Source: Crocinitomicaceae bacterium (lineage in GTDB: Bacteria; Bacteroidota; Bacteroidia; Flavobacteriales_D; Crocinitomicaceae). From it: DNA of 64,000 nt. Below, in pieces: positions 39,686 through 48,687 of this stretch (positions are counted from its first letter, which is position 1; each line of letters starts with the position of its first letter). The stretch covers positions 1 to 64,000 of the forward strand of contig JADJYC010000006.1 of NCBI GenBank assembly GCA_016719925.1, given 5' to 3'. Below the pieces are notes generated by a model. The model saw nothing but the letters and a program-made list of their open reading frames with translations. It was not told the DNA's origin and ran no database searches. The translations under genes and the position numbers were made by a program.

Positions 39686-41330
39686 CTAAGTTTGAATAGC
39701 CCCAACATTATAGCGTTGTTCAGCTTTATGGTGATTAGCCATTTCAATTCCCATTGAAATTACTTTTCGGGTTTGAATTGGATCAATGATGGCATCAACC
39801 CATAATCGGGCGGCAGAATAATAAGGTGAAATTTGTTTGTCGTATCTCGATTTGATTTTATCAAAAAGTTCTTTTTGTTTTGCATCATCTACTTCCTCAC
39901 CTTTTGACTTAAGCGATGCAACTTCTATCTGCAATAAAGTTTTTGCAGCAGACGCACCGCTCATTACCGCTAATTCTGCTGTCGGCCAGCTTACAATCAA
40001 TCTTGGATCATACGCTTTTCCGCACATGGCATAGTTACCTGCACCGTATGAATTCCCCATTACTACGGTAAATTTCGGAACAACTGAATTAGCCATAGCA
40101 TTCACCATTTTGGCTCCGTCTTTAATAATTCCTGCGTGTTCAGATTTTGATCCAACCATAAATCCGCTCACATCCTGAAGAAAAACAAGCGGAATATTTT
40201 TTTGATTACACACCATGATAAAACGAGCAGCTTTATCTGCAGAGTCAGTATAAATAACTCCGCCAAACTGCATTTCACCTTTGGCATTTTTTACTACTTC
40301 ACGTTGATTTGCAATTATTCCAACGCTCCAGCCCTCAATGCGTGCATAAGCACAGATGATTGATTTTCCGTAATCTGATTTGTATTCGGTGTATTCTGAA
40401 TTGTCAACCAGCCGTTCAATGATTTCGTAAGTATTGTAAGGCTTTGCACGATCTTTTGGAAAAATTCCATAGATCTCTTTTACAATCTTTTTTAGGTTTT
40501 GCAGATTCAATGCGATCGAATCCGGCCTTTTCTTTTTCACCAATTTTATCCATCAATGAACGAATGGTTTTTAAACATTCTTCATCGTTTGCACATTTAT
40601 AATCACATACACCGCTGATTGATGTGTGGGTTGTTGCACCGCCTAATGTTTCGTTATCAATAGTTTCACCAATAGCAGCCTTAACAAGATATGATCCTGC
40701 CAGAAAAATGGTTCCGGTTTTATCTACAATCAATGATTCATCTGACATTATTGGAAGATAAGCTCCCCCCGCAACACAGGATCCCATTACAGCGGCAATC
40801 TGTGTAATTCCTTTTGAAGACATCACGGCATTGTTTCTGAATATTCTTCCAAAGTGTTCTTTATCCGGAAAAATTTCATCCTGCATTGGAAGAAAAACAC
40901 CAGCGCTGTCAACCAGATAAATGATTGGAAGGTGATTCTCCATGGCAATCTCCTGCGCACGTAAATTCTTTTTACCGGTAATTGGAAACCAGGCACCTGC
41001 TTTAACAGTTGCATCGTTTGCAACAATAATACATTGTCTGCCGGATACATAACCAATAACAACAACAACTCCGCCTGACGGGCAGCCACCGTGTTCTTCA
41101 TACATACCATCTCCTGCAAATGCACCAATTTCTATTGTGCGTGAACCCGGATCAATCAGTTTTTCAATGCGTTCACGGGCAGTAAATTTTCCCTGTTCAT
41201 GCTGTTTCTCAATTCTGCTTTTTCCTCCGCCCAGATATATTTTAGCAAGCTTTTGTTCCATATCTGAAATCAAAAGTTTTACTGCATCTTCATTTTTATT
41301 GAAATCAAGTTCTTTGCTCTTAACTGCCAT
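39686..41330 (-). CDS. Acyl-CoA carboxylase carboxyltransferase (beta) subunit (one frameshift)
   Basis: Biotin-dependent carboxyltransferase subunit of the propionyl-/methylcrotonyl-CoA carboxylase type, about 547 aa. It moves the carboxyl group from carboxybiotin to an acyl-CoA. Motifs include GKFTARERIEKLIDPGS, EEHGGCPSGGVVVVIGYVSG, VDSAGVFLPMQDEIFPDK and MGSCVAGGAYLPIMSDE in the N-terminal half. LQDVSGFMVGSKSEHAGIIK, GNSYGAGNYAMCGKAYDP and IDPIQTRKVISMGIEMA are in the C-terminal half. The frame breaks in a six-base T run at 40488-40493. Removing one base joins AKPKK to IVKEIYGIFPKDRAKPYNTY. The biotin carboxylase partner is not in the window. Propionyl- versus methylcrotonyl-CoA preference cannot be told. 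Confidence 0.9.
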
Positions 41331-41475
41331 GGTTTGATTATTTGTGTTTCAAAGATAAGATTTGTCTCATGAAAGAAATACACAATGCGGGCAGAATTTC
41401 TAATGCTATTCAAAGTCACTTAGATTAACCAATCCTATATCCTTTCTGAATAAGGTAATTTATTAAATTCGTTGC

Positions 41476-41916
41476 ATGGAGATAACCAACTTCAATTTGC
41501 GTGTTTATGGTCTTTTGATTTCAGATGACCGGATTTTAATAACGCATGAACACCGAAAAGGAATTGATATGACTAAATTTCCTGGCGGTGGCTTGGAAAA
41601 GGGTGAGGGGTTAAAAGATTGTCTTATTCGCGAATTCAGGGAAGAACTTGGAATTGGAATAGAAGTTGGGGAATTGTTTTACGTCAATGATTTTCTGCAG
41701 GTATCTGCCTTTAATTCCAGTGAACAGCTGATTAGTTTTTATTATCTGGTTGAAACAAAATCTGATTTAACCAACTTGTTGATTTTTGGAGATCAGGCAA
41801 TGGTAAATGAACCGTACCACATGAAAGTTGAATTTTTAAATCTGGAAGATTTGCATGAGTCCAGATTTACTTTTCCAATTGATAAAATAGTTGCAGAAAA
41901 ACTGAGGTTAAGTTAG
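41476..41916 (+). CDS. Nudix hydrolase
   Basis: A 146-aa single-domain Nudix protein. The Nudix box is GGGLEKGEGLKDCLIREF, then REELGI, matching GX5EX7REUXEEXGU with all catalytic glutamates. It hydrolyses a nucleoside diphosphate linked to another group; the substrate is not predictable from the motif. The N-terminal strand LRVYGLLISDDRILITHEH is typical. The end of the gene overlaps the convergent hypothetical gene by 9 nt. No operon partner. Confidence 0.88.
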   Translation: MEITNFNLRVYGLLISDDRILITHEHRKGIDMTKFPGGGLEKGEGLKDCLIREFREELGIGIEVGELFYVNDFLQVSAFNSSEQLISFYYLVETKSDLTNLLIFGDQAMVNEPYHMKVEFLNLEDLHESRFTFPIDKIVAEKLRLS

Positions 41917-42480
41917 CCTTCTGGTTACATAGGATGAAACTGCCTGATAAAACTGTCTGGGATTCATTGTCCGCCATTCCATCTTTTCAAGTTCACCTCC
42001 CTGAATAAAATATTGATCCAGATCTTCTGTCTGCATTTCTTCCAGTACATGTTTTCTAACGTTCATCAAAGCAATCCAGCCGCTTTGATCTTCTACTTCT
42101 TCAAACCACTCTTCATAATAACAATCATCTGAACCATGAAAATTCAAAACATTTTCAGCAATCAGAATAAATTTAGTAATTCCGTTTTCCATCATTTGCT
42201 CAATGATTTCGCGCTTAAACGTCATAATGTCATTTTCAACAGCGTCATTCCATTCACCAAATAATTCAATCACACAAAAACCTTCATCATAATCTGCAAA
42301 AAGAATTTTAATGAAGAGGGTGGGGGAACCAATATTGTCCCATTGCGGATGAATCAGATAATTATAGATAGAGTCAGTAAATTCAAATTCACTGTATTCT
42401 CTTTCATAAAAAGGAGACTGGATATCTTCAGAAGCAATATAAAAGCCCCGCCAGTTGTAGTATGGTTCTATGGTATGCAC
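41908..42480 (-). CDS. Uncharacterised acidic protein, 190 aa
   Basis: A cytosolic protein without signal or membrane segments, rich in Glu, Asp and aromatic residues (PYYNWRGFYIASEDIQSPFY at the N-terminus, GSDDCYYEEWFEEVEDQSGW in the middle). The segment ITKFILIAENVLNFHG could be a buried strand. No recognised family. It overlaps the Nudix gene end by 9 nt in convergent orientation. It appears intact. Confidence 0.65.
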   Translation of the reverse strand: MHTIEPYYNWRGFYIASEDIQSPFYEREYSEFEFTDSIYNYLIHPQWDNIGSPTLFIKILFADYDEGFCVIELFGEWNDAVENDIMTFKREIIEQMMENGITKFILIAENVLNFHGSDDCYYEEWFEEVEDQSGWIALMNVRKHVLEEMQTEDLDQYFIQGGELEKMEWRTMNPRQFYQAVSSYVTRRLT

Positions 42481-42540
42481 TGATACAAAGATAGAATGAC
42501 TTTAGCTTTTTTTATGAGTATGAAACAACCAAGTTTTAAT

Positions 42541-42548
42541 TACCTTTG
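42541..42548 (+). promoter_or_regulatory. Putative Bacteroidota -7 element
   Basis: TACCTTTG fits TAnnTTTG and lies 23 nt before the ATG at 42572. The earlier TTG at 42560 would sit inside the expected leader start region, so 42572 is preferred as the start. Confidence 0.5.
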
Positions 42549-42571
42549 CCTCTGTTAACTTGATAATTACT

Positions 42572-44221
42572 ATGAAAATTAGAAAAATGATTGCCGGTTC
42601 AGTTCTGGCACTTTTTGTTGTTGCTCTTTTCAGCGGATGTTCATCTGAAAGAACCCGTGAAGATAAGGTTTCTGCTATAATCGGAAAAATTGATTCACCA
42701 TTTTTGATTATGTCAACGACTCCTCAAAACCTGATGGACAAATCTGGTGTCATGGACGGCGTGTTGCCTTTTACTTATGAACTGGTGCTTTCTTTCTTTA
42801 TTGATGAATCTGTTACCGGAATAGATTACGCAGTAAAATCTCAGATTGTAGTTGGGAAGGGTGAATCTTTTCAACCTAGCTTTTACGGTATTTTTAAAGT
42901 GAAAGATGAAAAGAAATTTGTTGAGCTGATTGAAAAAGAAGCGAATGCTACTATAGTTGAAAAAGAAGGAATGAAAACGGCTATCAAAGAAAGTGATGGT
43001 TATGCCGTAGTCTGGACAGAAGATATTGCGATGATTACAAACATACCGATGGATTTCATGGCAATGCTTAGCGGCAACAGCGGTGGTGGCGGAGACAAAG
43101 CAGTCAATAAACTGGTTGAACTTATCAAAGCTGCTGATGAAGGAGATGTGAATGCAACTTATGCTGATTTTCTTAAAAAAGAATCAGATATTTCAATGTA
43201 CTATGATGGAAAAGGATTCTATGGTTTCATGGAAGATATGATGGGAGAATCTTCAGAAGAAATAGCAGGAATGAAAGAAACATATGAAGGAGTAACTTCT
43301 GAAATCTATTTGAACTTTAAAGACGGAAGTATTGAATTTGAATTTGTGAATCATCTTTCTGATAAAGTAAAAGAGAGTTTATCATTTATTCAGGGCAAAG
43401 GAATCAGCGATAAACTGATGTCTTATTCAAACTCAGCTAATCCGGTTCTTGCAGGTGGATATAATATTGAGTTCGGTAAATTCTTTGATTACCTCAAAGA
43501 GAATATGGGTGAAGATGTTTATACGGATATGGAAGATGAACTGACTGCAATTGGATTGACAGTTGATGATGCAAAATCTTCTTTAACAGGTGAATTTATT
43601 TATATCATTGATCGTTTTGAGTCTGTAGAACAGACCTATGATTTTGGTTATGGTGAACCATATACAGATACAGAAACAATTCCTATGTTCGCTATAGCTC
43701 TTGGTGTTTCAAATCCTGCTATTGTTCAGAAAATGCTTGCAGACAGTTTAAAAATGCCAAACGGTATTTACAATATGGGAGATGCATTTGTACTGATGGA
43801 CGGAGATGTTTTATTTGCTTCCAATGACAGCGCCTGGGCCAATAAAGTACTTACAAAATCTACCGTGTCTATCACAAAAGGAAAGGATCTGATTGCAGCA
43901 AATCCTTTCGGAATTTTTGTTGATTTTGCAAGCATTGCAGGTATGGAAGATTTGAATGATGCAGAACCTTTTGTGAAATTGTTCAATGAATTTTCAGGCG
44001 GTGCAAATCTCGACGGCGGAACTTTCAAATTTGTGATGGCGGATGCTTCTAAAAATTCGCTGAGAATTTTAACTGAAGCTGTTGCCAATGAATTAGACCG
44101 TATGGAAAAAGAAATGAATGCTGAGCTGGAAGAAGAGCTGAATGACGCTGTTCTTGAAGGATTAGATGAATTGGAAGAAGGACTGGAAGAATTGGAAGAA
44201 GAGGTTGAAGCAATTCAATAA
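42572..44221 (+). CDS. DUF4836-like lipoprotein
   Basis: A 549-aa predicted lipoprotein. MKIRKMIAGSVLALFVVALF is followed by the lipobox SGC. The body resembles DUF4836 proteins of Bacteroidota, large outer-membrane or periplasmic lipoproteins of unknown function, with KIDSPFLIMSTTPQNLMDKS near the start and repeated strand patterns (GGYNIEFGKFFDYLKENMG, FKDGSIEFEFVNHLSD). The C-terminal 40 residues are strikingly acidic, with a repeated ELEE/DELEEGL pattern forming a probable coiled coil. It is a single gene between a promoter at 42541 and a terminator at 44241. Confidence 0.8.
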   Translation: MKIRKMIAGSVLALFVVALFSGCSSERTREDKVSAIIGKIDSPFLIMSTTPQNLMDKSGVMDGVLPFTYELVLSFFIDESVTGIDYAVKSQIVVGKGESFQPSFYGIFKVKDEKKFVELIEKEANATIVEKEGMKTAIKESDGYAVVWTEDIAMITNIPMDFMAMLSGNSGGGGDKAVNKLVELIKAADEGDVNATYADFLKKESDISMYYDGKGFYGFMEDMMGESSEEIAGMKETYEGVTSEIYLNFKDGSIEFEFVNHLSDKVKESLSFIQGKGISDKLMSYSNSANPVLAGGYNIEFGKFFDYLKENMGEDVYTDMEDELTAIGLTVDDAKSSLTGEFIYIIDRFESVEQTYDFGYGEPYTDTETIPMFAIALGVSNPAIVQKMLADSLKMPNGIYNMGDAFVLMDGDVLFASNDSAWANKVLTKSTVSITKGKDLIAANPFGIFVDFASIAGMEDLNDAEPFVKLFNEFSGGANLDGGTFKFVMADASKNSLRILTEAVANELDRMEKEMNAELEEELNDAVLEGLDELEEGLEELEEEVEAIQ

Positions 44222-44240
44222 ATCAGAATAATTTTAGAGA

Positions 44241-44268
44241 GCCGCTCCTTTTCCGGGCGGCTTTTTTT
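44241..44268 (+). terminator. Rho-independent terminator
   Basis: GCCGCTC (44241-44247) pairs with GGGCGGC (44255-44261), followed by seven T. It closes the DUF4836-like gene. Confidence 0.85.
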
Positions 44269-44343
44269 ATTCAAAAAAAAACGGCCACCGGTGCATTGTG
44301 CTGCATCAGTGACCGTCTCCTAACCCAAACTATGAAATCTTAT

Positions 44344-44781
44344 TTATGAAACGCTGATTGATTTTATACTCTGTTTTTTTGAATCTTTTTTAGGGATTAC
44401 TATTTTCAGAATTCCATCTGTATAATTAGCGGCTGTTTCTTGTTCGTTTGCCGTTTCAGGTAATTTAAAAGATCTTCTGAATGATTGATAACTGTATTCT
44501 CTTCGTGTATAGTTTTCTGATTTTTCTTCTTTTGTTTCTTTTTCTTCAGATGAAATAGTCAGAATATTTTCATCCAGATCAATTTTGAAATCGTCTTTAT
44601 TTTTCCCCGGAACAGCTAATTCAATTGTAAAATCCTTTTCAGATTCTTTCACATTGGCCGCCGGAAAAGTCCCGAATTGCTCTTTGAAATTTTGTGGAAA
44701 ATTTAACCAATCGTTATTAAATACATTCCCAAGCATGTCTCCCCAAACCGGGAATTCTGATTTTTTTCTTAATGCTAACAT
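44344..44781 (-). CDS. Small heat-shock protein, Hsp20/alpha-crystallin family
   Basis: ATP-independent holdase chaperone of 145 aa, binding unfolding proteins in the cytosol. The alpha-crystallin domain runs from about residue 42 (NVKESEKDFTIELAVPGKNK) to about 140, with LDENILTISSEEKETKEEK and SFRRSFKLPETANEQETA; the typical A-x-x-x-G-x-L motif appears as AANYTDGILKIVIPK. The short N-terminal arm carries WGDMLGNVFNNDWLNFPQNF. It is divergent from glutamine synthetase. No heat-shock operator such as CIRCE was noticed in front of it. Confidence 0.92.
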   Translation of the reverse strand: MLALRKKSEFPVWGDMLGNVFNNDWLNFPQNFKEQFGTFPAANVKESEKDFTIELAVPGKNKDDFKIDLDENILTISSEEKETKEEKSENYTRREYSYQSFRRSFKLPETANEQETAANYTDGILKIVIPKKDSKKQSIKSISVS

Positions 44782-44985
44782 ATTAAATTCGTTTTATAAT
44801 CTGTTTTAAACCTTTCAATAAGTTTGCCAATTGAAAATTCAAGACTAATTGACATTAATTTAATTAAGCACTAGTCAAAAATGACATGAATAGCATCTTG
44901 TATAATTAACTAAATAGAAAAATATTAATTTCTAATAAGGCACCTTAAAAAAATAGGGGGGTAGTGTTTATAAAAATATTAATAT

Positions 44986-45019
44986 TTTGAAATCACCCCT
45001 TAAAAAATATATACTTTTG
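44986..45019 (+). promoter_or_regulatory. Putative Bacteroidota promoter of glutamine synthetase III
   Basis: TTTG at 44986-44989 and TACTTTTG at 45012-45019 are 22 nt apart, within the -33/-7 spacing of Bacteroidota promoters. Transcription would begin around 45025, which excludes upstream in-frame starts and fixes the gene start at 45047. Confidence 0.65.
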
Positions 45020-45046
45020 TCTAAAATTGATAAAAAATCAAATTAT

Positions 45047-47236
45047 ATGGCCGCAATTAGAAGAAATGCATTAAAAGAGGTTTTACACCGGGAATCTCAA
45101 CCTATGCCTGAATTAAAAAGACGGGTTTCTGAATTTTTTGGGGAGAACACTTTTCATCTGGATAAGATGAGAGAGTGTCTGACAGAATCTGCATACAAAA
45201 TTGTAAAATCAGCTATTCAATTCGGCACACTGGTTGACCGTTCAGTAGCAGATCAGATTGCAACTGCTATGAAAGACTGGGCCATCACAAAAGGAGCGAC
45301 TCATTATACGCACTGGTTTCAGCCATTAACAGGTGCAACTGCAGAAAAACATGATAGTTTTTTCAAGCCTATTGGTTCTGGAAAAGCAATTGAAAGATTT
45401 GAGGGAGATATGCTTGTACAGCAGGAACCAGATGCATCTTCTTTTCCCAACGGCGGAATCAGAAACACATTTGAAGCAAGAGGATATACGGCCTGGGATC
45501 CATCATCACCTGCTTTTGTTATTGGGAAAACATTATGTATTCCAACAGTTTTTATTGCTTATACAGGTGAAGCATTGGATTATAAAATGCCATTATTGAA
45601 AGCGCTTCATGCGGTTGAAAGTGCTGCAAAAGAAATTTGCGAGTATTTTGATAAAGATGTCACCAGTGTTAAAGCTACGTTAGGTTGGGAACAAGAATAT
45701 TTTTTAGTTGACTCTGCATTATATGAAGCGCGTCCTGATTTAAAACTGACGGGGCGTTCATTATTTGGACATGAGCCTGCAAAAGGACAGCAATTAGAAG
45801 ATCATTATTTTGGTTCTATTCCTGATCGTGTCACCGAATTTATGCGCGAGTTTGAATATGAATCTCATTTACTTGGAATTCCGGTAACAACAAGACATAA
45901 TGAAGTAGCCCCAAATCAGTTTGAGTGTGCACCTATGTTCGAAGAAGTGAACATCGCCAATGATCACAATTTATTATTGATGGATCTGATGGATAAAATA
46001 GCGAAGAAACACAACTTCAGAGTTTTGTTGCATGAAAAACCATTTGCAGGTGTTAACGGATCAGGTAAACACAATAACTGGTCAATGGGTACAAATACAG
46101 GTGTCAATTTGCTGCAACCTGGTAAAAATCCAAAATCAAACCTGCAGTTCCTTACTTTTTTTGTTAATACCATTAAAGCTATTCATGACAACGCAGATAT
46201 ACTGAGAGCTTCAATAGCCACTGCAAGTAATGATCACAGACTAGGTGCAAATGAAGCACCGCCTGCAATTATTTCTGTTTTTATCGGAACACAATTATCA
46301 AAAATGCTGGATGATCTGGAAGAAAGTATTTCAGCAGGTAAAATGACACCAGAGGCTAAAACAGAACTTAAACTGAATATTGGTAAAATTCCGCAATTGC
46401 TTTTGGATAACACAGACAGAAACAGAACATCTCCCTTTGCATTTACAGGGAATAAGTTCGAATTTCGTGCAGTTGGATCTTCTGCTAACTGTGCCCACGC
46501 GATGACTGTTTTGAATACAATAGTTGCCGATCAGCTGATTGAGTTCAAAAAAATAATTGATAAAGAAATTGAAAATGGGGAGAAGAAAGATGAAGCTATT
46601 TTGAAAGAACTTCAGAAATTGATTAAAGCATCTAAAAAGATTCGTTTTGAAGGAAACGGGTACGGAGATGAATGGGTGAAGGAAGCTGAAAAAAGAGGCT
46701 TGTCCAACGTAAAGGATACACCAAGAGCTTTGGATGTATGGAGCAGAAAAGAAACGAAGAAACTCTTTACAAAACTTGGAATATTATCTGATGTGGAGCT
46801 TGAAGCAAGACACGAAATTGAATTGGAAAGTTATATGTTGAAAATTCAGATAGAAGCGCGTGTGATGGGGGATCTGGCAAAGAATCATATTATGCCGGCT
46901 GCTTTAGAGTATCAGAATATACTTATAAAAAATGTTCAGGGAATTATTGCCATACTGGGAGAGGAAGAAGGTCGTCAGGCTGCAAGAACACAGATTAATT
47001 TTATCAAGTCAATTTCAAAACATGTCAACGCCATGAATGATAAAGTAAATCTGATGATTGATGAGAGAAAAAAGGCAAACGTAATTAAAGATGCTCGTGA
47101 AAGAGCTATTGCCTATTGTGACAATGTGAGATCCTATTTTGATGAAATAAGATATCATGCAGATAAGCTTGAAATCATGGTAGAGGATGATTTGTGGCCA
47201 ATGCCTAAAATGAGAGAATTGCTGTTTACACGATAG
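45047..47236 (+). CDS. glnN: Glutamine synthetase type III
   Basis: ATP-dependent synthesis of glutamine from glutamate and ammonium. The 729-aa length marks the large GSIII type found in Bacteroidota and cyanobacteria. The start at 45047 (MAAIRRNALKEVLHRESQ) follows from the promoter; an upstream in-frame extension is untranscribed. Motifs are TLGWEQEYFLVD, TTRHNEVAPNQFE, FAGVNGSGKHNNWSMG, TASNDHRLGANEAPPAI and DRNRTSPFAFTGNKFEFRAV, covering the metal and ATP sites. The C-terminal 200 residues carry the long helical tail typical of GSIII (IAYCDNVRSYFDEIRYHADK). It has its own promoter and terminator, so it is monocistronic. Confidence 0.95.
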   Translation: MAAIRRNALKEVLHRESQPMPELKRRVSEFFGENTFHLDKMRECLTESAYKIVKSAIQFGTLVDRSVADQIATAMKDWAITKGATHYTHWFQPLTGATAEKHDSFFKPIGSGKAIERFEGDMLVQQEPDASSFPNGGIRNTFEARGYTAWDPSSPAFVIGKTLCIPTVFIAYTGEALDYKMPLLKALHAVESAAKEICEYFDKDVTSVKATLGWEQEYFLVDSALYEARPDLKLTGRSLFGHEPAKGQQLEDHYFGSIPDRVTEFMREFEYESHLLGIPVTTRHNEVAPNQFECAPMFEEVNIANDHNLLLMDLMDKIAKKHNFRVLLHEKPFAGVNGSGKHNNWSMGTNTGVNLLQPGKNPKSNLQFLTFFVNTIKAIHDNADILRASIATASNDHRLGANEAPPAIISVFIGTQLSKMLDDLEESISAGKMTPEAKTELKLNIGKIPQLLLDNTDRNRTSPFAFTGNKFEFRAVGSSANCAHAMTVLNTIVADQLIEFKKIIDKEIENGEKKDEAILKELQKLIKASKKIRFEGNGYGDEWVKEAEKRGLSNVKDTPRALDVWSRKETKKLFTKLGILSDVELEARHEIELESYMLKIQIEARVMGDLAKNHIMPAALEYQNILIKNVQGIIAILGEEEGRQAARTQINFIKSISKHVNAMNDKVNLMIDERKKANVIKDARERAIAYCDNVRSYFDEIRYHADKLEIMVEDDLWPMPKMRELLFTR

Positions 47237-47253
47237 TGAAATAAAAAAATAAG

Positions 47254-47285
47254 GAGCTGTTCAGATATGTTCAGCTCTTTTTTTT
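47254..47285 (+). terminator. Rho-independent terminator of glutamine synthetase
   Basis: GAGCTG (47254-47259) pairs with CAGCTC (47272-47277), followed by an eight-base T run (47278-47285). Confidence 0.85.
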
Positions 47286-47309
47286 GCACTTGAATGTGTG
47301 ATTGACAAA

Positions 47310-47344
47310 AAATGTCTATATTTGTGGTAAATAAATGTCAATAT
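47310..47344 (+). promoter_or_regulatory. Direct repeat flanking the start of the XRE-Fic gene (candidate operator) with -7 element
   Basis: AAATGTCTATAT (47310-47321) and AAATGTCAATAT (47333-47344) match at 11 of 12 bases and start 23 nt apart. The -7 element TATATTTG (47317-47324) overlaps the first copy and the start codon begins in the second. This suggests self-repression by the gene's own helix-turn-helix domain. Confidence 0.5.
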
Positions 47345-48359
47345 GAACAATTTTGCAAAATACATCAAAGATTTGAGGGTTGATAAAAACATCAAATTGG
47401 TTGCCGCTGCTGATGCTTTGCAAATAGACAAGGCGTTGCTCAGTAAAATTGAATCCGGTTCCCGGCAGGCTACAAAAAAGCAGGTAGGAGCAATGATTCG
47501 CTTTTATAAGTTGGATGATCAAGAGGCATATACACGTTGGTTAGGTGCAAAACTGGTTTATGAACTTGCAGATGAAAGTTTTGCTTTGGAGGCACTTAAA
47601 GTTGCTGAAGAGCAAATTAAATATGGCAGTTCTGCGGTAGTAGATTTTGCTCCTGACAATGAATTGAAAAAACTACTCAAAGAAGCTGATAGATTAAAAA
47701 AAATCTGGTCAAAGAAAAAACCGCTCAATCAAATTCAGCTGCAAAAACTGAATGAGCATTTCAGTCTTAAATACACCTATGAAAGCAATAAAATTGAAGG
47801 AAACACACTTACATTTCAAGAAACCTTTCTTGTAGTTAATCAGGGCTTAACCATTGGCGGTAAATCAGTTAATGAGCATCTTGAGGCAATCAACCATGCT
47901 GAGGCAGTAGAGTTTTTAGTACAGCTGGTTCAAAATAAAGAATCACTCACTGAAAGGGTTCTTCAGGAAATCCACTACCTGATTTTAAAAGGTATTGATA
48001 GAACCAACGCCGGCAAATACCGTCGTGTGCCGGTGTATATCAGCGGCAGTTCCTTTGTTCCGCCACAACCATTTATGGTAGCAAAACTGATTGAAGATAT
48101 TTTTATTTACTATCATAAAAATAAAAACAAACTTCATCCGGTAATTCTTGCGGCAGCCATGCATGAAAAAATTGTGACTGTGCATCCGTTTGTTGATGGC
48201 AATGGTCGCACATGCCGGTTAATTATGAATTTATTGTTACTTGCAAACGGGTATACACTTGCGGTGTTAAAAGGTGATAACAAATCTCGCTTGCACTATT
48301 ACAGTATGCTTGAAGCGGCTCAGCAAAAGATGATTCAACTGGTTTTTATAAACTGGTAG
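47343..48359 (+). CDS. Fic-family adenylyltransferase with N-terminal XRE helix-turn-helix
   Basis: A 338-aa protein. An XRE-type HTH fills the first 60 residues (KLVAAADALQIDKALLSKIE, SGSRQ). After a linker comes a Fic domain whose active-site loop HPFVDGNGRTCR matches HPFxDGNGRxxR and includes the catalytic His (about residue 281). Upstream of the core, ESNKIEGN (about residue 147) fits the [S/T]xxxE[G/N] inhibitory-helix motif, so this is a class II, self-inhibited Fic enzyme that would AMPylate a target, possibly itself. An HTH-Fic fusion suggests it represses its own promoter and acts as a one-protein toxin-antitoxin-like switch. No separate antitoxin gene is adjacent. The target is unknown. 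Confidence 0.9.
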   Translation: MNNFAKYIKDLRVDKNIKLVAAADALQIDKALLSKIESGSRQATKKQVGAMIRFYKLDDQEAYTRWLGAKLVYELADESFALEALKVAEEQIKYGSSAVVDFAPDNELKKLLKEADRLKKIWSKKKPLNQIQLQKLNEHFSLKYTYESNKIEGNTLTFQETFLVVNQGLTIGGKSVNEHLEAINHAEAVEFLVQLVQNKESLTERVLQEIHYLILKGIDRTNAGKYRRVPVYISGSSFVPPQPFMVAKLIEDIFIYYHKNKNKLHPVILAAAMHEKIVTVHPFVDGNGRTCRLIMNLLLLANGYTLAVLKGDNKSRLHYYSMLEAAQQKMIQLVFINW

Positions 48360-48417
48360 TTCAAACGTGCATTGATTCTTTAAATGAGCATATTAAAATG
48401 GCCGGGTAAATTTTCTA

Positions 48418-48459
48418 AACCCCACTTTCTGATTTTTTGAAAGTGGGGTTGTTTTTTTT
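48418..48459 (+). terminator. Rho-independent terminator of the Fic gene
   Basis: AACCCCACTTTC (48418-48429) pairs with GAAAGTGGGGTT (48439-48450), followed by GTTTTTTTT. Confidence 0.92.
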
Positions 48460-48496
48460 GATGAATTGTTCCGAATTCTTTTTTTTCATGTTTCTA

Positions 48497-48529
48497 TTTG
48501 CAAAATACAATTTCATTTAATTATCTTTG
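48497..48529 (+). promoter_or_regulatory. Promoter of the methionine operon
   Basis: TTTG at 48497-48500, 21 nt, then TATCTTTG at 48522-48529: a good -33/-7 pair for Bacteroidota. The riboswitch begins about 40 nt downstream. Confidence 0.7.
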
Positions 48530-48572
48530 CACCGTCGATTACAGTTCTTGTAAATTCAAAGTTCAGTAATTG

Positions 48573-48679
48573 ATTTATACAGAAGAGGTGAGAGAACAGG
48601 CTCGCTGACCCTCTGGCAACCCTCAGGAAAGTCTTGAATGGTGCCAATTCCTGCCCCGCCGTAGCGGGGAATTATAAAT
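48573..48679 (+). ncRNA. S-box (SAM-I) riboswitch
   Basis: The outer helix P1 is ATTTATA (48573-48579) with TATAAAT (48673-48679). The core contains AGAGGTGAGAGAACAGG, GCTGACCCTCTGGCAACCCT and GGTGCCAATTCCTGCC, the diagnostic conserved segments of the SAM-I aptamer. A final helix CCCCGC (48654-48659) with GCGGGG (48664-48669) replaces the usual P4/P5 tip. High S-adenosylmethionine should switch the downstream operon off. No separate expression-platform terminator was identified right after P1, so control may be at translation or further downstream. Confidence 0.9.
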
Positions 48680-48687
48680 TAAGAACT

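Noticed and set aside
44987..45046. N-terminal extension of glutamine synthetase III
   Set aside because: It overlaps the -33/-7 promoter (44986-45019) and precedes the conserved start MAAIRRNAL.
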